Shown: positions 8,775 through 18,633, counted from the first letter of the stretch. The stretch: DNA of 37,844 nucleotides from Actinobacteria bacterium QS_8_72_14 (GCA_003021615.1 PXPH01000037.1:33247-71090); one strand, 5' to 3'. The notes: a model not told the origin generated them from the letters alone. A program made the numbers and translations.

Positions 8775-9155
8775 GTGTACAACGACATCGTCCTCATCCC
8801 CGATGACCAGCCCGGCGTGCTCGCGCGGCTGGGCGAGGCATGCGAGGCGGCCGGCATCAACATCGAGGGGGTCAGCGCGTTCACGGGGGAGGGCAAGGGC
8901 GTGGTCCACGTCCTGGTGTCCGACGCCGACGAGGCGCTGCCGGCGCTGGCCGAGGCGGGCGTGGAGGTGCGGGCCGCCCGCGAGGTGGCCGTGGTCGACT
9001 GCCCCGACGAGCCGGGCTCGATGGGGCGGATCTGCCGCCGCCTGGCCGACGCGGGGCTCAACATTGAGCAGGCGTACTTGGCCACTGACAACCGCCTCGT
9101 GCTGGCCGTCGACGACGTCGCCCGCGTTCGCGACGTGGTGGGTCGGCAGGGCTGA
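8775..9155 (+). CDS. Tandem ACT-domain regulatory protein
   Basis: A 126-residue protein built of two ACT domains and nothing else. The first (about residues 2-60) shows DIVLIPDDQPGVLARLGEAC and GINIEGVSAF; the second (about 65-125) shows AVVDCPDEPGSMGRICRRL and GLNIEQAYLA. ACT domains bind amino acids or similar small ligands at dimer interfaces. GTG 8775 has a strong GAGGAGG five bases upstream. Its stop is only 9 nt before the NAD-glutamate dehydrogenase start, so the two are almost certainly co-transcribed; an amino-acid-sensing partner of that enzyme is the natural inference but is not shown by sequence. It diverges from the UspA gene across 167 bp. Confidence 0.9.
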   Translation: MYNDIVLIPDDQPGVLARLGEACEAAGINIEGVSAFTGEGKGVVHVLVSDADEALPALAEAGVEVRAAREVAVVDCPDEPGSMGRICRRLADAGLNIEQAYLATDNRLVLAVDDVARVRDVVGRQG

Positions 9156-9164
9156 GCGCCGCGC

Positions 9165-12100
9165 ATGCCACAGCGACTAAGCGCCTCGCAGGAGCCCGGC
9201 TGGGGTGAGCCCGGCGAGCCCGACCCGCTGAGCCAGGTGCGCCGCCGGGCGCGGCAGCGCCTCGGGCAGCAGCAGGGCGCGCTGGTCGGCGCGCTCGGCG
9301 ACGCCGTGTACCGCCGGGCGACCGCCGAGACCCTGCAGGGGCTGACCGAGGACCCCGACGGCGTCGTCGACTTCCTGGCCCACGCGGTGGAGGTCCTCGA
9401 CGATCGCCCACCGGGCGAGCTGGCGCTTCGCGTGGGCGAGCGCGACGCCACCACGGTGGTCGAGATCGCCGCCGACGACGCGCCGTTTCTGGTGTCCACG
9501 GTGCTGGAGGAGCTGCGCGACGCGGGCGAGGAGGTCACCGAGGTCGTCCACCCCGTGGTCGGCGTCGAGCGCGACGCGCACGGCCGGCTGGCGCGGCTGG
9601 GCTCGGCGCGCGACGCCCCGGCGCGGGAGTCCTTCATTTGGCTGCGCCTGGGTCGGCGCCTGGCCGACGCCGAACGCGATCACCTGCGCGACCGCCTGTC
9701 GCGCGTGCTGGGCGACGCGCGGGCGGCCACGGCCGACTTCGCGGCGATGACGGCGCGCGCCGAGACCGTCGCCGCCGAGCTGCGGCGCCGGGGTCCGCTG
9801 CGGTGGGACCCCGGCGAGGTCGAGGAGGTCGCCGCGCTGTTGGAGTGGCTGCTCGACGACCACTTCGTGTGGCTGGGCGCGCGCGACTACCGCCTGGTGG
9901 ACACCGGCGACGGTCCTGGCCTGGTGGTGGATGCCGACAGCGGCCTGGGGGTCATGCGCGATCCGGCGGGATCGTCGTTCGCCGAACCCGTCCCGCTGAC
10001 ATCGTTGCCGCCCGAGGCCGCCATGGGCTTGGGCACCGACCAGCCCTTGACGGTGTCCCGCACCAACCGTCGCAGCACGGTGCACAAGCGCGTGCGGATG
10101 ATCTCGCTGTCGATCACCGCGCTGAACGACCGCGGCGAGCCCGCCGCCGAGCGGCGCTTTTTGGGGCTGTTCGCCCAACGCGCCTACGCCGAGCCCGCCA
10201 GCACCACCCCGGTGCTGCGGCGCAAGCTCGAGGCAATCCTCACCGCCGAGGACGTCGTGGGCCACTCCCACGACGAGCGGGCGTTGCGCACGCTCTTTGA
10301 GGCCTTGCCCAAGCACGAGCTGTTCGCGGTGGACACCGAGCAGCTGCGGGCCACCATCGTTGAGCTGCTGGAGGCCCAGCGGCGCCAGGACGTGGCGTTG
10401 TGGTGCCACGCCGAGTCCGCCGGGCGCGGCATCGTCGCCGTGTTGACCCTGCCCCGCGAGCGGTTCAACGCCGGGCTGCGCCAGCGCGTGCAGCAGGTGT
10501 TGGCCGAGCACTTCGGCGCCGAAGAGATCGACTACCACCTGTCGCTGGCCGAGGGCGAGGCGGCGCTGCTGCACTTCCTGTTGCACGTCGACCCGCGGGC
10601 GATCGAGCGGGTGGACCTCGACGCGGTGGAGCGCCGCGTCGTCGAGATGGCCAGCACGTGGGACGACGCGGTGGCTGGTGAGCTGCACCGGTCCGTTGGC
10701 TCGCAGGAACATGCCCAGCGCCTGGCCGAGCGCTACCGGGGCGCGTTCGACGAGGCCTATCAGGCCGCCACCGGCCCCGGCGAGGCCGCGACCGACATCG
10801 CGGCGCTGGAGGCCGTGCGCACCGGCGACGACCCGGTGACGCTGCGCCTGGTGGCGACCGGCGATCCGCGCACGCCGCTGCGGGCGCGGCTGGTCAAGCG
10901 CGGCGCCGAGGTCGAGCTCAGCGCCTTCGTGCCGCTTTTGGAGAGCCTGGGGTTCGTCGTCGTCGAGCAGGTCCCTCACCGGCTGCTGCCGGCCGCACGG
11001 TCGACGTCGCCGCTGACCACACGCGCTTGGCCGAGGCCGTTGGCGCGATCTGGCACGAGCGTGCCGAGGCCGACCTGCTCAACCGCCTGGTCATCGACGC
11101 GGGCATGACCTGGAGCGACGTCGCCGTGCTGCGGGCCTGTCGCCGCTATCGCCGTCAGGTGGGCACCGCCTACACCGAGACCTACCAGGACGAGGCGCTT
11201 TTGGCCTACCCCGACGTCGCCGAAGCGCTGGTGGGGCTGTTTCGCGTGCGCGTGGATCCCCGCGTCGACGGCAGCGAGGCGGCGCTGCAGCACGCGCGGG
11301 CGGCGCTGCAGACGGCCTTGAGCGAGATCGCTCAACTCGACCAGGACCGCATCCTGCGCCGGATCGCCGGCACGGTGGAGGCCACGGTGCGCAGCAACGT
11401 GGCGGTGCCGGTCGGCGCCGAGCGCGGCAGCGAGGCGCTCGCCATCAAGCTGGACAGCCGCGAGGTGCCCGATTCGACCGCGCCGGTGCCCTACGCCGAG
11501 GTCTTTGTGCACCACCCGGGCATGGAGGGCATCCATGTGCGGGGGGGCCGTGTGGCTCGCGGTGGTGTGCGCGCCAGCGACCGCCGCGAGGACTTCCGCG
11601 AGGAGGTTCTCAACCTGATGCAGGCCCAGATGACCAAGAACGCGGTCATCGTGCCCACTGGAGCCAAGGGCGGCTTCGTGCTGCGCGGCCCACCGGCGGA
11701 TCCCGACGAGCGCGCCCAGGCCACCACGGCGGCTTACCGCCGCTACATCCGGGCCCTGCTGGACGTGACCGACGACGTCGAGGGCGACGGCACCGTGCCG
11801 GCTGCGAACGTGCGCCGCCGCGACGGCGACGACCCGTATCTGGTGGTGGCTCCCGACAAGGGCACGGCGGCGCTGTCGACCGAGGCCAACGCCATCTCCC
11901 ATGCCTACGGCTTCTGGCTGGGCGACGCATTCGCCACCGGCGGATCGTCGGGCTTTGACCACAAGCAGCTGGGCGTGACCGCCCGCGGGGCGTGGGTGGC
12001 CATCCAGCGCCACTTCCGGGAGTTGGGAGTGGACGTTCAACACGAGCCCATCCGGGTGGCCGGCATCGGCGACATGGGTGGCGACGTCTTCGGCAACGGG

Positions 12101-13852
12101 ATGCTGCAGAGCTCGCAAATCAAGCTGGTGGCCGCCTTCGACCACCGCGACATCTTTTTGGACCCCGAGGCGGATCCCGAGACCAGCTACGCCGAGCGCC
12201 AGCGCCTATTCGCCGCGGCGCGCTCGTCGTGGCAGCACTACGACCGGGGCCGGCTCGGCCCCGGCGGCGGCGTGTGGTCGCGCCAGGCGAAGTCGGTGGC
12301 GGTAAGCGAGGAGGTCCGCCAGCTGCTGGGCGTCGACTGGCCCAGCGCCACGCCGCCGGCGCTGATCCGCGCGATCTTGCAGGCGCCAGTGGACCTGCTG
12401 TTCTTGGGCGGGATTGGCACGTTCGTCAAGGCCAGCCACGAGCGCCACGACCAGATAAGCGACCGGGCCAACGACGCGGTGCGCGTCGACGCCGCCGACG
12501 TGCGCGCCCGCGTGGTGGGCGAGGGCGCCAACCTCGGCGTCACCCAGGGGGCGCGTATCGAGTACGCCCGCCGGGGCGGGCGGATCAACACCGACGCGGT
12601 GGACAACGCCGGCGGCGTGGACACCTCCGACCGGGAGGTGAACCTCAAGCTCGCCGTGGACGCGGCGATCGCCGACGGCGAGCTGGACCCCGGCGAGCGC
12701 GACGAGCTGCTGGCCGCCACCACCGAACCGGTCGTTGAGCGCGTGCTGGCCGACGTTGGTCGGCAGGCAGCCGCCATCAGCCACGAGCGGGTGACCAGCG
12801 CCCAGGACCTGTCGGCTCACGTTGAGCTGCTGGAGCGCCTGGAAGGCCACGGCGAGTCGCCCGCGCCGGCCGGGCGCCTGGACCGCGAGCTGGAGATGCT
12901 GCCCGACCAGGCGGAGCTGGGCATCCGCGCCGATGCCGGGGCCGGGCTGACGCGCCCCGAGATCGCGGTGCTGATGGGCTACGCCAAGCTCGACCTGCGG
13001 ACGGCGCTGTTGGACTCGTCGCTGCCCGACGACCCGGCGCTGGAGACGCTGCTGACCGGCTACTTCCCCGACGCGGCGGTGCGCGCCATGCCCAAAGCCA
13101 TCGCCGCTCACCCCCTGCGCCGCGAGCTGATCGCCACGCGCGTCACCGGCGACGTCGTCGACTGCATGGGCGTCACCTGGGTCGACCGGGTCGTGCGCCA
13201 GTCGGGCGCGCCCGCCTGCCATGTCGTGGCCGCGTACTGGGTGGCCCGCACCCTGCTGGACGCGCCCTCGGCCTGGGAGATCGTCGCGCGCCACGAGCTG
13301 TCATGCGATCCGCTGCTGACCGCCGAGCTGCGGGCGCTGGTCACCGCCGCTCTCGATCAGGTGGCGCGCACCGAGCTGCGCTTCGGGGTGGAGGCGATCG
13401 GTGAGGTGATCGAGCGCGACCGGGGCGCCGTGGACGCCATCGCCAGCGCCGCCGGCGAGCTCGGCTCGCAGCGGCTCCAGCGCCGCTCGCGGCGCCTGGA
13501 CCGGCTGCCGCCAGCGGTGGTCGACGTCCACCGCCGCGTGAACGATGCGCTGCCGTTCGCCCGCGTGGCCGAGCAACTGGAGCTGGTCGAGTCCCGCGGG
13601 CTGTGGCAGCGCTGGCAGCGCCAGGGGCTGGTGGGCGAGCTGCAACAGGCCCGTCGGGCCGTGGCCGAGCGCGTGCTCACCGAGCACCCCGACCGCGACG
13701 CGCCCGAGGCGGTGGCGGCGTTTTTGGACGCGCGCCCCGAGGCTCGCGCGCGCCTCGAGCGGCTCGTGGCGCGTGTGGAGGCCGCCGATGAGGTCGACCT
13801 CGACGCGGTCGCGGTGGTGGTGCGGGCGCTGCGCGACGCCTTCGCGGGCTGA
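9165..13852 (+). CDS. NAD-specific glutamate dehydrogenase (large, 180-kDa class), frameshifted
   Basis: Glutamate + NAD+ to 2-oxoglutarate + ammonium + NADH, the catabolic cytoplasmic form (Bac_GDH family, usually about 1,600 residues). The frame from ATG 9165 ends in nonsense after [11 protein letters not shown] (about 10988). The downstream frame is open to 13852. One missing base in the C run at 10989-10990 would read [19 protein letters not shown] and gives a 1,562-residue protein, normal for the family. The catalytic region follows: [32 protein letters not shown] (substrate Lys region), [31 protein letters not shown], then the nucleotide-binding [14 protein letters not shown], and [12 protein letters not shown] near the end of the catalytic part. 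The N-terminal third is regulatory. It follows the ACT gene by 9 nt and converges on citrate synthase. Confidence 0.9.
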
Positions 13853-13884
13853 CCTTACGGCGTGGCCTGTCGGCGACGCGGTTG

Positions 13885-15174
13885 TCAGCGCTGGTCGATG
13901 GGGACGTAGTCGCGCTGGGTTGCCCCGGTGTAGATCTGGCGCGGTCGGTTGATGCGGGTCTCGGGGTCGCTGATCATCTCGCGCCAGTGGGCGATCCAGC
14001 CGGGCAGGCGCCCGATGGCGAACAGCACCGGGAACATGTTCAGCGGCAGGCCCATGGCCCGGTAGATCAACCCGGAGTAGAAGTCGACGTTGGGGTAGAG
14101 CCGGCGCTCCACGAAGTAATCGTCGGCCAGGGCGATCTCCTCTAGGCGCCGGGCGATGTCGAACAGCGGGTCGTCGCCCACGAGCTTGTCGATCACTTTG
14201 TGCGCGGCGTCCTTGATAAGCGCCGCCCGCGGGTCGTAGTTCTTGTAGACGCGATGGCCGAAGCCGGGCAGGCGGAAGGGGTCGTGTTTGTCCTTGGCGC
14301 GCTGGACGAACGTCTGCAGGTCATCCTCGGACTGCTGGATGCGCAGCAGCGTCTCGACGACCTCCTGGTTCGCCCCGCCGTGCAGCGGTCCCCAGAGGGC
14401 GGTGATGCCCGCCGAGATCGAGCCGAAGATGTTGAGGTGGCTCGAGCCCGACATGCGCACCGTCGAGGTCGAGCAGTTTTGCTCGTGGTCGGCGTGCAGG
14501 ATGAACAGCTGGTCCAGGGCCTTGGCGACGTCGGGGTCGACCTCGTAGGGCTCGGAGGGCACCGCGAACATCATGTGCAAAAAGTTCTCGGTGTAGTCCA
14601 GATGATTGAGCGGGTAGATGTAGGGCTGGCCCACGGAGGTCTTGTAGGAGAAGGCCGCCACCGTGGGCAGCTTCGCCATCAACCGGAACGTGGAGACCTC
14701 CACGTCCTGGGGGTCGTGGGGGTTGTAGTGGTCCTGATAGAAGGTCGACAGCCCGCACACGGCCGAAGCGAGGATCGCCATGGGGTGGGCGTCGGTGGGA
14801 AACGCGTCGAAGAACCGGCGCATGTCCTCGCGCAGCAGGGTGTGGCGGGTGATGTGGGTGGCGAACGCGTCGAGCTCAGCGCGGGTGGGCAGCTCGCCGT
14901 AAATGACTAGGTACGCGACCTCAACAAACGATGAGTGGGCGCACAGGTCCTCGATGGGGTACCCCCGGTAGCGCAGGATGCCTTGCTCGCCGTCGATGTA
15001 GGTGATCTCGCTGCGCACCGCCCCGGTGTTGGGAAACGCCGGGTCATAGGTGATGTAGCCCGTCTCGGAGCGCAAATCCCTTATGTCGATGCCCTGCTCG
15101 CCCTCCGTGCCCGTGACCACCGAGGTGTCATAGCTGGTACCGCCCACGTCGATGCGTACGTGGTCTCCCGTCAT
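13885..15174 (-). CDS. gltA: Citrate synthase
   Basis: A 429-residue hexameric-type citrate synthase, condensing acetyl-CoA and oxaloacetate at the entry to the TCA cycle. Catalytic residues are all visible: His265 in GPLHGGANQ, His307 in GFGHRVY and Asp364 in NVDFYSG, matching E. coli His264, His305 and Asp362 in order and spacing; [16 protein letters not shown] is another signature. The N-terminal 60-residue beta domain typical of the Gram-negative/actinobacterial hexameric form is present (about residues 7-60). ATG 15174 has GGGAG six bases upstream. It converges with the glutamate dehydrogenase (32-bp gap), so carbon entering from glutamate and acetyl-CoA is handled by adjacent but opposite transcription units. 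Confidence 0.97.
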   Translation of the reverse strand: MTGDHVRIDVGGTSYDTSVVTGTEGEQGIDIRDLRSETGYITYDPAFPNTGAVRSEITYIDGEQGILRYRGYPIEDLCAHSSFVEVAYLVIYGELPTRAELDAFATHITRHTLLREDMRRFFDAFPTDAHPMAILASAVCGLSTFYQDHYNPHDPQDVEVSTFRLMAKLPTVAAFSYKTSVGQPYIYPLNHLDYTENFLHMMFAVPSEPYEVDPDVAKALDQLFILHADHEQNCSTSTVRMSGSSHLNIFGSISAGITALWGPLHGGANQEVVETLLRIQQSEDDLQTFVQRAKDKHDPFRLPGFGHRVYKNYDPRAALIKDAAHKVIDKLVGDDPLFDIARRLEEIALADDYFVERRLYPNVDFYSGLIYRAMGLPLNMFPVLFAIGRLPGWIAHWREMISDPETRINRPRQIYTGATQRDYVPIDQR

Positions 15175-15218
15175 GGTGCTCCCGTCCTTTGCGGCGGCTA
15201 ATCACAGCGCCTCGGTCG

Positions 15219-15237
15219 CTCGCGGCGCGGCCGCGAG
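15219..15237. promoter_or_regulatory. Perfect 8-bp inverted repeat upstream of gltA
   Basis: CTCGCGGC-GCG-GCCGCGAG lies 45-63 nt before the gltA start and about 80 nt after the stop of the small membrane-protein gene on the same strand. It could be an operator, a leader hairpin or a terminator for that gene. No T-run follows. Confidence 0.35.
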
Positions 15238-15316
15238 GGCCCACTGCCGGCTCGTATGGGCCCCCCGCGTCTCGAGCCCACCGGCCACGCGCGAGGATCT
15301 CAGCGGGGGTGACAGA

Positions 15317-15661
15317 TCACGCCGCTTCGTCGATGTCGAGCAGCTTGCGGGCGGCCTCTTCGCTCAAGCCGCCTTCGGTGTGGCGTATCACGCTGGCCAC
15401 GGCCTCGTCGCCGGAGATCAGCCCTTGAGAGACCGCCTGTCGCAGCTTGGTCACGTGGGCGGTGAGGGCCTCCTCGTCGATGGGCGACGACGAGTGGGCC
15501 TGCCGAGGCGCCTGGCGCTCGCTGCGGGGGGCGGGCTGGGGGCCAGTCGTGGGGCCGTCGTCGGTCGAGGAGGCAGGCGTGCCCTGGCGGGCGTCGCGCA
15601 GCGATTTCAGAACCAGGAACGCCACGAGCAGGGCGATGATGAACAGCACCACGGCTGGCAT
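15317..15661 (-). CDS. Small single-pass membrane protein, unknown function
   Basis: A 114-residue protein. Residues 2-19 are one hydrophobic segment (PAVVLFIIALLVAFLVLK) that serves as signal anchor. A polar Pro/Ser/Gln-rich linker (about 24-60) leads to a compact helical C-terminal part (about 63-114) with KLRQAVSQGLISGDEAVASV, which loosely resembles short SHOCT-like oligomerisation motifs, and ends LSEEAARKLLDIDEAA. I do not recognise a family. ATG 15661 was chosen because it opens the hydrophobic segment and has AAGGAG and GAGGG upstream; the frame remains open upstream but is unlike protein. It lies between gpgS and gltA in the same orientation but is separated by 195 and 142 bp. Confidence 0.7.
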   Translation of the reverse strand: MPAVVLFIIALLVAFLVLKSLRDARQGTPASSTDDGPTTGPQPAPRSERQAPRQAHSSSPIDEEALTAHVTKLRQAVSQGLISGDEAVASVIRHTEGGLSEEAARKLLDIDEAA

Positions 15662-15856
15662 CCGGCCCTCGCTCCTTCCCGTCAGGGGCAACGCTGGCCC
15701 GGGGTAACGCCGGCTCGGGGCAACGTCGCCGCCGTCGCGACACCGCCTACCCATGATATGCCTCGCGGGGCGCGTCACGACACTCCCGAGAGGCCATCGT
15801 AAGACGGCGTGAGCCGCGGCAGCCCTCACCGAGGAGTGCCGGGCCCGGCCGTGCCG

Positions 15857-16855
15857 TCACGGCGGCGCGCCACGGGCTCGGTTCGGCTCCCGCAGGGTGT
15901 GCAGCGGCGGACGCTGGTCGATGGCCACGTCGCGGCTCTGGGCAACGACCGTCCCCTCGGTGCGCGAGAACCACACCCACCGGTGGGACAGCTCGGCGAG
16001 CGCTGTCGCACGGCCCTCCTCGGCCAAGCGGCGGGCGGCCACCTGGGTGATGGCAAAAGCCATCGCGCCCAGCTCGTCCAGCGGCTTGTGGGCGTGGGTG
16101 CGCTCGTGCAAATCCACCTGCGCGATGGCCTCGGCCCCAGCGTGCTGCAGCGTGTCGATCAGCAGTCCCAGCTCCACGCCGTAGCCGGTGACGAACGGCA
16201 GCGCCTCCAGCAGGCGGCGGCGCCCGGCGTACTCGCCCGACAGCGGTTGCACGACGCCGGCGAGCTCGGGCCAGAACAGATTGATCAAAGGGCGGGCGCA
16301 CAGCTCGGTGACCCGACCTCCACCGCAGGGCTCCGTTCGCCCGGCGGGGGCCAGCGGGCGGTCGTAGAACCCCTTGACCAGCTGGACCTCGGGCTCCAGC
16401 AGCAGGGGCGCAAGCAGGCCGATGACGAACTGCGGGCTCGGGTTGCGGATGTCGGCGTCGACAAAGCACACGAGGTCCCCGGAGGTCACCGTCAGCGAGC
16501 GCCACAACGCGTCGCCTTTGCCCGCCGGGGCGCCGTGCTCCTGGGCCAGGATGGCGCCGTCCTGGTGCACGCGGGCGCCGGCCTCGGCGGCCAGACGGGC
16601 GGTGTCATCCGACGATCCCCCGTCGAGCACGACGATCTCGTCGATGAGCTCGCCGGCGAGCTCGGCGCAGGCCCGCACGACGTCGGCGACGGTGGCCGCC
16701 TCGTCCTGGGCCGGCAGGACGACGCTCACGGTGGTGCCCTCGGCGGCTTTGCGGGCGGCCAGCGCGTCGGCGTCGACGTCGTCGACCGACCAGGTGCGCC
16801 GGTGGAACCACGCCGTGACATCCAACGCCCCGAGACGGGAGGGCTGGGTCGTCAC
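15857..16855 (-). CDS. gpgS: Glucosyl-3-phosphoglycerate synthase
   Basis: A 332-residue GT-A glycosyltransferase that transfers glucose from an NDP-glucose to 3-phosphoglycerate, the first step to glucosylglycerate and, in mycobacteria, methylglucose lipopolysaccharides. It shows VSVVLPAQDEAATVADVV at the sugar-nucleotide site, VVLDGGSSDDT, the metal-binding VDADIRNPSPQF (DxD), KGFYDRPL, and the family-specific RVTELCARPLINLFWPEL and QPLSGEYAGRR and TGYGVELGLLIDT. The GTG start at 16855 overlaps the stop of the cupredoxin gene by four bases (GTGA), so it is the last gene of the oxidase operon. No phosphatase gpgP is in view. A short inverted repeat (GCCGTG/CACGGC, 15848-15863) spans its stop codon and may aid termination. 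Confidence 0.93.
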   Translation of the reverse strand: MTTQPSRLGALDVTAWFHRRTWSVDDVDADALAARKAAEGTTVSVVLPAQDEAATVADVVRACAELAGELIDEIVVLDGGSSDDTARLAAEAGARVHQDGAILAQEHGAPAGKGDALWRSLTVTSGDLVCFVDADIRNPSPQFVIGLLAPLLLEPEVQLVKGFYDRPLAPAGRTEPCGGGRVTELCARPLINLFWPELAGVVQPLSGEYAGRRRLLEALPFVTGYGVELGLLIDTLQHAGAEAIAQVDLHERTHAHKPLDELGAMAFAITQVAARRLAEEGRATALAELSHRWVWFSRTEGTVVAQSRDVAIDQRPPLHTLREPNRARGAPP

Positions 16856-17604
16856 TCGAAGGTGATTTCGCCGCTCATGCTGCTCTCGTGGCCGGGAACT
16901 GAGCAGTAGTAGCGATACGTGCCGGGCTCGACTTGCAGCGTCTGGGTCGTCACCTCGCCGGCGGGTGCCTCGACCTTGACGTCCAGCTCCTCGATCGTGA
17001 CGTTGTGGTCAATGTCGCCCTGGTTGTCCAGCGCCAGGGTGACCTCCCCGGCCGGCGCCGATTGGGGGGCTTCGGCGTACTCGATGTCCTGGGCGACCCA
17101 CACCAGCGCGTCCTCAGGCAGCTCGCCGCCGCCCGACTGCGAGCCTTCTTCGGATTCGCCGCCGCCTTCGGAGCTGGATTCGCCGCCGCCTTCGGAGTCG
17201 CCGCCGCCTTCGGAGCTGGATTCGCCGCCGCCTTCGGAGCTGGATTCGCCGCCGCCTTCGGAGCCGGATTCGCCGCCGTGCTCGGATTCGCTGCCGTGCT
17301 CCTCGGCCTGGAGCTCGCGGGGCCCGGCCTGATACGCCGCGACGCCGGCGCCGGTCAGGCCCAGCAGACCCACCACCAGCGCCACCCCCAGCGCTCTGGC
17401 TGAGACCTGGCGGTTCTGGCCCAAGGTGCTGGTCACCACCAGCACGAAGCCGGCCAGCAGCAGCGCGAGCAGCGCGGCTGCCCCCGCCGACACGGTGAGC
17501 AGCACCCGCGACACCGAGAACAGCACCAGGGCGATCCCGGCAAGCAACACCACGAGCATCAGCAGCGGGATGCCGATTCGGTTGCGCAGATGATCTTGAT
17601 CCAT
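16852..17604 (-). CDS. Membrane-anchored cupredoxin with Gly/Ser/Glu repeat linker
   Basis: A 250-residue protein with three parts. Residues 10-95 hold three hydrophobic membrane segments (IPLLMLVVLLAGIALVLFSV, AALLALLLAGFVLVV, LGVALVVGLLGLTGAGVAA). Residues about 97-160 are a highly acidic linker of GGGESSSE-type repeats. Residues about 165-250 are a cupredoxin fold with a type-1 copper set: His200 (DHNVTIEE), Cys234, His239 and Met243 in YYCSVPGHESSM (C-x4-H-x3-M). It probably presents an electron-carrying copper site on the outer face, near the cytochrome c oxidase encoded immediately upstream. Its start is 44 nt after the ctaF stop, with GAGGG upstream, and it overlaps gpgS by four bases. 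The electron-transfer role is inferred from context; a copper-delivery role is also possible. Confidence 0.85.
   Translation of the reverse strand: MDQDHLRNRIGIPLLMLVVLLAGIALVLFSVSRVLLTVSAGAAALLALLLAGFVLVVTSTLGQNRQVSARALGVALVVGLLGLTGAGVAAYQAGPRELQAEEHGSESEHGGESGSEGGGESSSEGGGESSSEGGGDSEGGGESSSEGGGESEEGSQSGGGELPEDALVWVAQDIEYAEAPQSAPAGEVTLALDNQGDIDHNVTIEELDVKVEAPAGEVTTQTLQVEPGTYRYYCSVPGHESSMSGEITFE
17155..17268. repeat. 24-bp tandem repeat in cupredoxin linker
   Basis: About five copies of a 24-nt unit (ttcgccgccgccttcggagc plus tgga), the second shortened in frame. The repeats encode GGGESSSE units of the linker between the membrane domain and copper domain. The length is likely to vary among relatives. 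Confidence 0.85.
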
Positions 17605-17648
17605 GAAGGGCCCTCAGGGGCGGTGACGGCAGGTGACGGCTGCGACGG

Positions 17649-17972
17649 TCACAGCACGGTCATGGCCAGCACGACCGCGTAGATGATCAGCGCCAGGATG
17701 AGACCGCCCACGAACAAGCGGCTGAAGACGCGCCGGTCGAACCGCAGGTGCATGAACCACATCGCGACCAGCGCGAACTTGACCACGGTCAAAAAGACGA
17801 GCGCGGGCACGGTGGCCACCGGCGGTGTCCCGGCCTCCCCGGCCCAGTACAACCCCACCTCGAGGGCGGTCAGCACCGCCAGGATCACCGCGATCATCAC
17901 GTAATCGCCGGGTGAGGGGTGGCTGTGGGCCTCCTCGCCCTCGTGCTCGGGGGTCTGGGTGGACTGGGTCAT
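17649..17972 (-). CDS. ctaF: Cytochrome c oxidase subunit IV (prokaryotic type)
   Basis: A 107-residue membrane protein with a polar, His/Glu-containing N-terminus (about 1-22) and three transmembrane helices: YVMIAVILAVLTALEVGLYW, ALVFLTVVKFALVAMWFMHL and FVGGLILALIIYAVVLAM. The FVKFALVAMWFMHLRFD-like stretch (VVKFALVAMWFMHLRFD) is the hallmark of the COX4_pro family (PF03626). It is an accessory subunit of the haem-copper oxidase in the cytoplasmic membrane. ATG 17972 has GAGGAGC upstream. It lies 46 nt downstream of ctaE and 44 nt upstream of the cupredoxin gene, in one operon. Confidence 0.92.
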   Translation of the reverse strand: MTQSTQTPEHEGEEAHSHPSPGDYVMIAVILAVLTALEVGLYWAGEAGTPPVATVPALVFLTVVKFALVAMWFMHLRFDRRVFSRLFVGGLILALIIYAVVLAMTVL

Positions 17973-18018
17973 CGCTGTGCTCCTCGTGGCCGTGACCGAG
18001 GGGTTCGCGGCGTGTCGC

Positions 18019-18633
18019 TCAGGTGAGCAGATCCACCGGGATCAAATAGACGACGGTAAAGATCAGAATCCAGATGATGTCCACGAAGTGCCAGTACAAC
18101 CCGATGTTCTCCACTGCCGTCTGGCTGCGCTGGCTGGTGTCGATGCGTCCGGTAAACGACATGAACCACAGCGCGCCCAGCATGAGCACGCCGATGCTGA
18201 CGTGGACGCCGTGGAAGCTGGTCAACACAAAGAACGCCGTCGAGAAGGCGCTGGTCGTCAGACCCATGCCCTCCTCGACGAAGACCGTGTACTCATAGAC
18301 CTGGCCCGACAAAAACGTCAGCCCCATCAGGGCCGTGCCCAGTGTCCACGTGCGAAACCGGCGCATGTCGCCGTCCTGGATGGCGGCCAGGGCCATCACC
18401 ATCGCCAGCGAGCTCATCAGCAGCACGAAGGTCGACACCGACGTGAACGGAATGTCGAAGATGGCCGGGCCGGGCCCGTCGCCGGTGCCGCCCAGATACA
18501 GCACGTAGACGCTGATGAAGGCGCCAAAGAACAGGCACTCCGAGCCCAAAAAGGCCCACATGCCCATCTTCTCGTTGGGCACGCCGAAGTTCGTCCCGGC
18601 GCCGGGGGCGGCGCTCTCGGTGTCAGTGGCCAT
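18019..18633 (-). CDS. ctaE: Cytochrome c oxidase subunit III
   Basis: A 204-residue, five-helix subunit III of the actinobacterial type. Landmarks are KMGMWAFLGSECLFFGAFIS near the N-terminus (residues about 22-41), QVYEYTVFVEEGMGLTTSAF, TSFHGVHVSIGVLML with the conserved FHGxHV, and the C-terminal YWHFVDIIWILIFTVVYL. It supports subunit I in the haem-copper oxidase. ATG 18633 is preceded by AGGAG. It starts 30 nt downstream of the ctaD stop. Confidence 0.97.
   Translation of the reverse strand: MATDTESAAPGAGTNFGVPNEKMGMWAFLGSECLFFGAFISVYVLYLGGTGDGPGPAIFDIPFTSVSTFVLLMSSLAMVMALAAIQDGDMRRFRTWTLGTALMGLTFLSGQVYEYTVFVEEGMGLTTSAFSTAFFVLTSFHGVHVSIGVLMLGALWFMSFTGRIDTSQRSQTAVENIGLYWHFVDIIWILIFTVVYLIPVDLLT

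Noticed and set aside
9177-10979. A 600-codon minus-strand frame opposite the glutamate dehydrogenase
   Set aside because: Low-complexity shadow of a conserved enzyme; no recognisable domain.
17155-17268. CRISPR-like array in the cupredoxin gene
   Set aside because: The units are contiguous 24-bp in-frame coding repeats without unique spacers.
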